Origin: Amia ocellicauda
Taxonomy: Eukaryota; Chordata; Actinopteri; Amiiformes; Amiidae
Length of the DNA stretch: 64,000 nucleotides
Assembly: GCF_036373705.1 (NCBI RefSeq)
Contig: NC_089866.1
Coordinates: 28,785,501-28,849,500 of the forward strand
Direction: 5' to 3'
Shown here: positions 56,577 through 64,000 of the stretch, one piece after another
Layout of the letters: every line of letters begins with the position of its first letter
Numbering within the stretch: the stretch's first letter is position 1
The notes under the pieces: model-generated
Told to the model about the DNA's origin: nothing
Databases searched by the model: none
The model's input: the letters and a program-made list of their open reading frames with translations, nothing else
Made by a program: the position numbers and the translations under genes

Positions 56577-57499
56577 ACACTAAGGCAAGTGGACATGATA
56601 ACAGATGGCATTGCAGGAAGTTCAACAACACTATCGAATTAGGCAGAAAACATGTGTAACATTTGCATCAATTCAATGGAAAACCATCATACCAAGAGAG
56701 GTCAACGTTTAGGAAGTTGGAGAGAAGTTGTGATCGATGAAAGCAACTTCAGACACAAACGGAAGGTATTCTTTTATTTTTCTTAAAGGATTGATAAATA
56801 CCTTTACATTTGTATTGTGTTTTTTTTTCTATTAAAAAACATTGTGTACTCAAAATTAATTGGTTTGCTACTTTTCTAATGTACAAAAATATTTCTGTTG
56901 AATAACTTATCTTAAGTGTTTTTGGGGTTAATTTGTGGTCTTAGTATTACCTCAGTATTTGCTTTTAAAAAAGCGACCCATAATGTTTACAAATGTATGA
57001 TATCCCACTGTAAGTAACTTTTTTCTTTAATAGTATGGAAGAGGCAGATTCACTAACACTTGGCGACAGAAAAAAATGTGTTTTTGGCATGCCTGGTGTG
57101 AAAGACAGAGGGCAGAAACCTATCCTAAGGCTCGTGGACAGGTGCTCTCAAAGAAATTTGATACCCTTGGTTGTCAATCAAGTGCGTCCAGGTAGCAACA
57201 TCTTGAACGATGAATGGCGGACCTACAGAGGAGAGCTGACAACTCTCGGGTACAACCACTTCTCAGTTAATCACAGTAGGTCATTTGTAGATCCCACATC
57301 TGGATGCCACCCACAACATTTGGAAAGGGCATGGGGAACCTACAAATCCCAAATATGGATACTAAGAGGGAATAGGTCAGAAAGCCTCCTGACAGAACAT
57401 CTCAATGTGAGAGAATGGACATACTGGCTAGGTAAACGCCATCCTCATGGTCCCCTAGGCAGTCTGGTTTATGATATTCAGAAACAGTTCCCTGTGTAA
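56577..57499 (+). pseudogene. Merlin-type (IS1595-like) transposase, two exons, frameshifted
   Basis: Exon 1 ends at 56765 with GSWREVVIDESNFRHKRK, containing the first catalytic aspartate. Upstream, a zinc-region remnant (DNRWHCRKF) is readable in broken frames. After a 268-bp intron (GTATTC...TTTAATAG, 56766-57033), exon 2 starts YGRGRF in the same phase. A 7-A run at 57070-57076 shifts the frame. From there the open frame to 57499 carries VFGMPGVKDRG, D59 in SNILNDEWRTY, the conserved NHSRSFVDPTSGCHPQ block and E97 (HLERAW). These D, D and E positions fit Merlin transposases, which move DNA by cut and paste and make 8-9 bp target duplications. It is probably inactive because of the frameshift and upstream stops. 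Confidence 0.85.
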
Positions 57500-57949
57500 T
57501 TCTCTGTGTGTCCATGAAGTGTTTATTGGGGTTTACTGCAAGTTTTAAATATACACCTACGTAAACATTGATGTCCAATCCTGAATCTGCAGCACTACAG
57601 TATATCTAAGTTTTCATGCCACCTGTGCATTTTAACTTTACTTATAGTGATATTGAGGTTGTTTCACTGTATGGTTACACTATACTGTTGTTAATACAGT
57701 TGCCTCCTAAAGTTTGTCATATGTAGACTTGACAAAATTTGTATAGCACATTTTAGTTTGTTTGTTAAACCCTGTAAGTTGCTTTTAATACAGGTGTTTC
57801 CAAATGTATTCATACTATATTATTATTGTCGTCATTTAGCAAACATCAACAGAAAAAGGCCAAAAATAAAAACTTTTCATAATGAATGCTGAAGTTGTTT
57901 TCGTTTTAATTCCTTATAAATCACCATAACATTCAAATAAAGAATAAAG

Positions 57950-58335
57950 AGTACTGAATTCATATGTTTATCGTATTATCTGTAATATAATACATATGGT
58001 TAATGTTATACTTTTGTTTGGGGGCTGCAAAAGTCCTTGTTTCTAATCTATAGATGGTTATAACACATTACAAGTAATATATTAAGTATGATTAACTTTA
58101 TACTTTAGTTTGAGGGCTGCAAATTTTTTTTGTAGATAATCTATAGATAGTTTTAACATATTAGTAGCAATGTAGTAAAATGCACACTTTAGTTTGGGGG
58201 CTGCACATGTCCTTACAATTAATCTATGAATATATACAAGACATTAGTATGAATATAATACATACGTGCAATTTCACACTTTAGTTTGGGGGCTGCAAAA
58301 GTCCTTGTAGCTCATCTATAAATGATAATATGAAT
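57950..58335. repeat. Subterminal repeats, about four units of 80-95 bp
   Basis: 'ttttgtttgggggctgcaaa', 'actttagtttgggggctgca' and close variants recur at about 58012, 58106, 58188 and 58281, usually followed by 'gtccttg' and 'atctatagat'. They lie between the Merlin transposase and the terminal-repeat-like sequence, as subterminal binding repeats of a transposon would. Confidence 0.8.
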
Positions 58336-58519
58336 TGGTAGTAAACATGAGTAATTTCACAAAAGTCCTTGCAGCATCTCTGTTAATGTAGTTTTGTATG
58401 ATATATATCAAATATTGATAACTTTCAAACTCACCAAATGTTTGCTTTATAATCATGTTTATAAATGATGTGTAAGAGGGACACTTTTTAGCTAGCTGTT
58501 CGACATGGTGGTCATTCCA

Positions 58520-58655
58520 TTTATTGCTATAACTCAGTTATACTGAATTTATAATGCATTATTAATGTTTTGTAAAGTATCTATTAATCAGCTATTAAAC
58601 ATGTATAAATCATGAATAGCACATTAATAAGCAGCACCTTATTATAAAGTGTTAT
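58520..58655 (-). mobile_element. Terminal-repeat-like sequence, right inverted copy
   Basis: Reverse-complemented it begins gataacactttataataagg and matches 38601-38728 closely. It lies 1 kb beyond the Merlin transposase and 0.2 kb beyond the subterminal repeats, and is the likely right end of that element. Confidence 0.8.
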
Positions 58656-58712
58656 CTCAATCGGTATATACATACGTAGTTAAAGTTGCACTCATCAGCA
58701 CACAAGTTATTG

Positions 58713-59177
58713 CATAGGCACCGAGTTTTGAAACTCCCGGGGAGGCTGAGTTACTAACCCTAAATGTGTGTAACAGAGGGGGGGTTCGGGGGGGTTCTGA
58801 CGGTTTTTTCTCCATTAAGAGGTGTCGGTTGTGCTGACGCTGTTTTCTCTGGTGAGAGCGGGTGTGTGTGTGTGTGTGTGTGTGTGGGGGGGGTATTGGT
58901 GCTGACGTTGTTTTCTCCAGTAAGACAGTGGGGGGGCTGACGGTACAACAAAAAGCAACTATATAGTTCTATGCGGGACAATTTATCAACGAAACTAAAG
59001 TGAACTTTTGTAATTACTGCAGTGTAAAAGACAATCTAATTGGAATCGTGTTTTTTGTTTTATTACCTTCCTTTAATGATTAAGTAACTCGTTAAAATTC
59101 CAGGGGGGGCTGAGCCCCCCTTTTTACTGTTCGGTGGAGGCTGAAGCCCTTGAGCCCCAGCATAGTCGGCGCCTATG
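58713..59177. mobile_element. hAT-type MITE (465 bp) with 8-bp duplication
   Basis: Inverted termini cataggcaccga / tcggcgcctatg are flanked by perfect 8-bp duplications AGTTATTG (58705-58712 and 59178-59185). It contains a GT run (58862-58886) and G-rich segments, with no coding region. The 8-bp duplication identifies a hAT-type insertion. Confidence 0.9.
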
Positions 59178-59189
59178 AGTTATTGTGTA

Positions 59190-59735
59190 TTTGATCCTCA
59201 CTTGCTGTAAAATATGTATGTTTTGTGTAATTCACCCTGTGCTATGAAAATGAATGTATTCATAACTTATTAATCCTGCGCAAACCAACCAGGGACACAT
59301 GATTCAGAGGGGCACTGGATTCGGTGTAACACTGCATTTCTGCCAGTGGCGGAAGAAACTGCCCAGTTAAGGACCAGTTAATGACCAGTTCATTAACAAA
59401 CAAATTTCAATTTCTGTCCAATCTATATCGTCGCATTAACTTTCCATCATAATATTGCTGTAACACGTCTTTCCTTTCATGGAAGGTGCGCTCCGTCATC
59501 TCTCATTGCTGCCATTTGCCAACTCCTAACTACTTAGTTGACCTGGTGAGACCATATTGTTACTAAAGTGTCTCTCTCCTCAACAGACCACTGTTTGCTG
59601 CTGATTTTGCTAATTTTTATAAAAACTCTCCTCACTGCTCGAGTCTCTGCTGTCATTTTAAAAATGGCGGTTGAACACCAGCAAATAACTTTCTGTAGAG
59701 ACAACTTTACCCCGCCCCCTGGCCCCTAACGTCAC
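59190..59735. other. Non-coding DNA
   Basis: No gene, RNA or element terminus recognised. Confidence 0.45.
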
Positions 59736-59875
59736 ACGTTCCTTGGTTCCAGACAAGCAGGTTTTTGGTGCCCGAAAAAGCGGCTCCGTGCCGAACCAGT
59801 TTTTTGGCAGTGGAAAAGCGCAGAACGGTTCCAGATTAGGCACCAGCTCTGAACCAGCACAGGCACCATGTTGGT
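59736..59875. repeat. Probable MITE, 'ggttcc...gaaaagcg' type
   Basis: 'ttccttggttccagacaagc', 'tggcagtggaaaagcgcaga' and 'acggttccag' are words typical of a hAT-like miniature element family. Neither end was fixed. Confidence 0.35.
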
Positions 59876-59992
59876 TGAAAAGCGTTATAAGTACATGTTT
59901 TATTGTACTATCGACATCTGACACAGGGCACAAAGTCTGTTCAGTAAAACACACACAGAACACTACAGTTAAAGACTCTCCTTTGATTGCTT

Positions 59993-60335
59993 GAGGTTGC
60001 CTACTGGCCAGGGGCATGTTTGTCAATTTTGGGACCCCAATCAAAGCTCAGTTTAGGGGCCCCTCCACCTCTACCTGTCATGACAATTGTAGCGTCACCA
60101 CACACACCAGTGTCTGCCACAATCCTGTGTCATTATAAGGGTGGGCTAGAATATCATCAGTGCACTCGAACTATAAAATAGGAGAGTGAAGGATTTTCTT
60201 ACCTTGGAAAACGTCTTCACTTTGCGGTCTTTCACTGACTGAAGCTGGCAGAGGTACGGTGGCTCAAATGTGTCATGAGGCTGAATTAAATTACCGTTTA
60301 TAAATAGATAGACGTGCAGATGGGGTGTGTAGGAA
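59993..60335 (-). repeat. Inverted repeat arm 1 (with 62950-63290)
   Basis: 'ttgtcaattttgggacccca', 'ggggcccctccacctctacc', 'gactgaagctggcagaggta' and 'gtgcagatggggtgtgtagg' recur in the same order in the reverse complement of 62950-63290, with moderate divergence. On the minus strand it has an exon-like stretch ending FSKG at a CAAG|GTAAG donor (about 60204). Probably two inverted copies of one transposon fragment. Confidence 0.75.
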
Positions 60336-62949
60336 ATTCGGGTAAATAAACACTTTAATTGTTCAACCAAACTGTAGAACTAGTTACTACACAAACTGTA
60401 GAACTAGAAAATACACTGTAGCGATGCCACATAAGGGGAGTGTGTTTCTATAAGAGAGTCTCACTTTCATTTTAAAGATGTCCACTGCATGTTGACAGCG
60501 GGGAAATGGCTGTTGGGAGAACAATACAGCAGGTCTGTGTATATGTTTTTTTTTTTTTTTTGGTGCTAGCCAAAGACAGTAATCTCTCCGTAGAAGGACT
60601 TTTCATTTTCTGGGGCCAACGGCAAGCTTATTTTGGTTTTCTTCTGGAAGAGCGAATCACCATCTGTTTTTTTTTTTTTTTAACTTCAAGAATCTACTTC
60701 TGGGAGTTGACAAGATATGGACTTGACCTTTTGGGTATTTGTTGATGACTTCTTTGGTGCTTGGGTTTTCCACCTTTCATCTGGGATTTACTGACTTTAC
60801 TGTGGATGGACAATTGAATGTTTGGGGACTGTGGTAAGATCCAGGCACCACTGGAAGAGTTTTTGGACTTTTGCATATTGCCTATGTTGCTGTTATCAAT
60901 AATATGTATTTATGTAAGTGGTTTGGCCAATCTGATGATATTTTTGAGGGAACCATTATTGTATTTGTTGCCCTATATACTGTGTACACTATTCTTTCTA
61001 GCTTTGATTCCCTGGACCACTTTCTTTTATTTCTGAGTGGTAGTTGAAATATTTACAACACAAATACAAAATAAAGGTAGTATTAATAAATACACAACAC
61101 AAACTGAATAAAATAAATATTTAAAATACGGATCTGCAAATTACATTGCAAAAATGTACCTTCTTTAAAAGGAGCATTTGAAATACACTTTTTAGGTTAA
61201 AATATATATTTCAAAGAACTATACTCGGGGTTTGCTGGCTCCGGCTCTGGAGTGGCCCCCACAGGTTCAGCTCCAGCTCCTGGGTAGTTCCGGCCAAACC
61301 AGGATGGGGTCATTGTATATAACATTATTGCTTTTATTTTAACTTGTGTTGCCTTGCAATATATTTGCATAGATGAAAGGACACATCTCAATCAGACGAG
61401 ATCTGCTTTTGAAGCTTCAGTGTCTTGTTTAGTCTCCTTGGAAACTTTGGTGTCAATGTCTGATGTACTAATAGCTGGTGTGAGAACTGATATTATTGTA
61501 TAACTCCCAAATACACGACAATACCCACGCAATGGCTTGGGGCCCCGAGGGGCTAAGGGGGCCACTGATGCCTAGTAGCAGTTTTAAATTACAAGCTGAA
61601 TTGTAACTTGCAACAATTTCCTTCTTTTCTCAGTTCAAAACTCATGTTTTGTTAGTACCACCTTTTATTTGTAATGTAGTGCTTGTGACAGCTCTCTGTT
61701 TAGTGATAGGGTAAAGTCTCTACACTGCGATGCGGGAGACCTGGTTATAGAATCCTGCAGTGGCAATACAATGAATCGTGTGGTGAGAAAAATAAGAGTA
61801 TTTTACGGCTGAATCCTCATAGCCTAATAAACGCGAAAATACATTAGGGCATTTTTTCACACCAGTGTGTGCTATTTGTGTTGCAGTATTTAGTATTGTT
61901 ATGCTAAGAAGTGTGTTTGTATTCAAAGCTCTGAAGTCACACGAATACGACGAAAGTCTGAGCATTGACTCTATGGTCAGATTCCTTGCAGAACGACAAA
62001 AGTCTGCACGATGTGAACCGCAGCCCATGGAAACAAGCCGACAGAGTGATGCCTGCCAGTTGTACAGTTTCTACAGGAAGCCTGATTAGGTACAACCATG
62101 TAGCAGGTGTTATCGATACAACGGGCTGACGTTACAGAGTTGAAAAGGCTACAAGTGTAGTGGGTAACTGTAGGACTTTGGAATCGCTGTAGGACATTGA
62201 GAAGTCTTCAATCGAAAGCAAACGAGACATTAAGTGACCAGGTTTAGTTGATGTAGCTACTGAATTCAGTACGCACTGTATCTGTTGCGTGCTATTTATT
62301 GGAGCTCTATTGATTTTTACCGCAGCTTAAGTAGTGATTTCCAACAGAAAACTTGTTGATGACAATCTTCTGTCAGTGACCTTATTGTTCGTGATCAAAA
62401 GCTCCTGATGAAAAGTGCGTAGCAAATTGACGGGATACTTTATGCTGCATTTGAGGATTGTTTTATAAGGAATAATGTACATTGCGGCTCCGATCATGGT
62501 TAAAGCCATGGCAGTCATGTTTTGCTATTTCTGGCACAGAACCTACACACACAACATCACTGCAGTGACACGTCTGTAAAACTTGAAAACAACAATAACA
62601 ACACTGAAACGGATTCAGTTAAATATAGTTCTTTAAAATATGTATTTGAACCTAAAAAGTGTATTTCAAATGCTGCTTTTTAAGTCGGGATTTTAAGTCG
62701 GAAACTTTACAACAATGAAACAGTTTTGCAATGTATTTTTCACAACCGTCTTTTACATCCTTATTTCATTCAGTTTGTGATGTGTATTGATTAATATGAT
62801 TTAATAACATCTTTATTTTCTATTTGCGTAGTAGCTAGGTGTAGTGTTTGGTTGAACAATCATAATCAGAAGACTCCTAGTTTTTCAGAATAGCGGAACA
62901 AAGCCCCCAGAAGTCCGCGATTCTGTCACTGTTCTCCGCAAACGCCGTT
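60336..62949. other. Non-coding spacer between inverted arms
   Basis: AT-rich, with T runs at about 60548-60560 and 60667-60680 and a ggctccggctctgg repeat at about 61225-61290. The frames at 60.5-61.0 and 61.7-62.1 kb have no domain I recognise. Confidence 0.4.
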
Positions 62950-63290
62950 TTCATAGTGCCCTACACACCCCATCTGCACGGCTATCTACTTACAAACGGT
63001 AATTTAATTCAGCCCCATGACACATTTGAGCCACCTAACTCCGCCAGCTTCAGTCAATGAAAGCCAGCAACATGAAAAAGTACTACAAGGTAAGAACATG
63101 TATTTCGCTCTCCCATTTTCACTTTAGTTCGAGTTCACTGACGATACTCTAGCCCAGCCTTGTAATGTCAGAGGACTGTGGCAGACACTGGTGAGTGTGC
63201 TGACGCTAAAATGGTCATGACAGGTAGAGGTGGAGGGGCCCCTGTACTGAGCTTTGATTGGGGCTCCAAAATTGACAAGCCCGACCCCAA
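62950..63290 (+). repeat. Inverted repeat arm 2
   Basis: Inverted partner of 59993-60335. The GT donor equivalent (acaag|gtaaga) is at about 63089. Confidence 0.75.
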
Positions 63291-63374
63291 ACAATACGTA
63301 TGAAGTTTCACACTTTCTTCATTCAAGGAAACTGGACCGAACATGTGGGGGAGTTTCATGGAAGGGGCAGGGGA

Positions 63375-63500
63375 GAGAGTGGAGCAGCTCCAAAACCCCA
63401 GCTCCGGCTCCAGAACTCCCATGAAGCCGAGCACTGCCAGCTCCAGCTCCTCAACGAATAAGACTGGAACGAGCTCAGGACCCAGGAGCCGGTGCATTGG
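63375..63500. repeat. Dispersed 'gctccggctcc' repeat
   Basis: 'agctccggctccagaactcc' and 'gccagctccagctcctcaac' are the reverse-complement type of the repeat at 2945-3145, ending in 'ggagccggtgcattgg', which mirrors 'tgcaccggctcc' at 2963. Confidence 0.5.
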
Positions 63501-63859
63501 CCAGCATCCAATAAAGCCTAATGAAAGATATGTTGGGCATGTAGCCCTTTGTGTGGGAGAGTAGGCATTAAACGTACTCTTAATGTCACAAATCGTAGTG
63601 AGTGTAGGCTACAGAAATAAGCATGTCAATGCACTTTAATGGTTGCTTTCGCTGTCACCTCCATAAATGCACTTCATATGGTACTTGATCTTGGTACATG
63701 TAAGGGAAGTTAGATTGCGCTTAGAAAGCAGCTCTGGCATCGCATATTATCATGAAACTCAAACAAGGAAGCAAGTTGTGAATGTTTCTGTTTTAGGGAA
63801 TTTGGGGTAAACCTTACTGACAACGGGAAGCCCATATAAAGAGGCAACGGGTGAAAAGA

Positions 63860-63931
63860 AGGTTCCACCGAGATTTGAACTCAGATCACTAGATTCAAAG
63901 TCCAAAGTGCTAACCATTACACCACGGAACC
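63860..63931 (-). tRNA. tRNA-Gln (anticodon TTG)
   Basis: The minus strand begins ggttccgtggtgtaatggtt, with loop ctttgaa (anticodon TTG), TpsiC arm gagttcaaatctc and acceptor end tggaacc. The acceptor has one mismatch (ggttccg against tggaacc), and the anticodon stem ttgga/tctag has a weakened pair. It is probably a tRNA gene; mild decay is possible. Confidence 0.8.
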
Positions 63932-64000
63932 ATTCTGCTTCACATTTCATGATGAGATCTCTAAACAATTCGTTTTTAAACCATGTCTGTAAATCTTTAA

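Noticed and set aside
57035-57499. Reading this ORF as an independent single-exon gene
   Set aside because: Its ATG is out of frame with the conserved first residues of the exon (YGRGRF); it is part of a spliced, frameshifted Merlin transposase.
60506-61036. Two hydrophobic frames suggesting membrane proteins
   Set aside because: They are T-rich translations with overlapping frames and no start context or splice sites that extend them.
61720-62089. Overlapping 102- and 74-codon frames on opposite strands
   Set aside because: Neither has a recognisable motif, and both could be chance open frames.

Overview
This window looks like transposon-dense intergenic DNA from a ray-finned fish. The evidence is the mix of element families: several Tc1/mariner lineages, hAT, piggyBac, Merlin, possibly Harbinger, Ty3/Gypsy LTR elements, a class I-like endogenous retrovirus and an L2-type LINE scrap. 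Eukaryotic tRNA genes (one with an intron), long AT-rich stretches and many microsatellites fit this. I found no ordinary host protein-coding gene. Every protein-coding feature I can support is a transposable-element gene or relic, with one possible exception: a small three-exon coiled-coil gene at 40.4-41.9 kb. The species cannot be named from the window.

Layout. 0-10 kb: a broken piggyBac transposase, a nested pair of decayed Tc1-like elements (3.8-5.4 kb), a broken DD36E Tc1/mariner copy (5.76-6.98 kb), microsatellites and a short hAT-type MITE. 10-20.5 kb: a 424-bp solo LTR, then a complete but decayed Ty3/Gypsy element on the minus strand with both LTRs and a tRNA-Thr primer-binding site. 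Its gag region has a zinc knuckle followed by a MYND-type finger, and a second 1,820-bp solo LTR has inserted into its pol. 20.5-22.8 kb: a Harbinger-like fragment, hAT remains and the 5' part of a second Gypsy element. 22.8-28.7 kb: a recent tandem duplication (2,983 and 2,926 bp) carrying gag/protease of that element, a Tc1 fragment and two tRNA-Gln genes per copy. 28.7-31.2 kb: more tRNA genes and relics (Glu, intron-containing Arg-TCT, Gln). 33-37.5 kb: nested MITEs, an intact DD36E transposon on the minus strand and a minisatellite.

38.6-58.7 kb is the most interesting block. It is bounded by closely matching inverted copies of a ~130-bp sequence. Inside are the phase-consistent three-exon coiled-coil gene, a divergent ORF resembling a Merlin zinc-binding N-terminus, and at 56.6-57.5 kb a Merlin-type (IS1595-like) DDE transposase with a 268-bp intron. 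Between these parts lie three Tc1/mariner elements placed end to end (one with an intact transposase) and a gag-less endogenous retrovirus whose LTRs differ at only 2 of 393 positions although pol is broken. My leading hypothesis is a two-gene Merlin transposon swollen by later insertions, but no target-site duplication supports it. 58.7-64 kb: a hAT MITE with a perfect 8-bp target duplication, a pair of inverted repeats and a tRNA-Gln gene.

The elements are layers of independent insertions rather than a pathway. The intact DD36E transposases at 34.1 and 46.0 kb are the only full-length ones I see.
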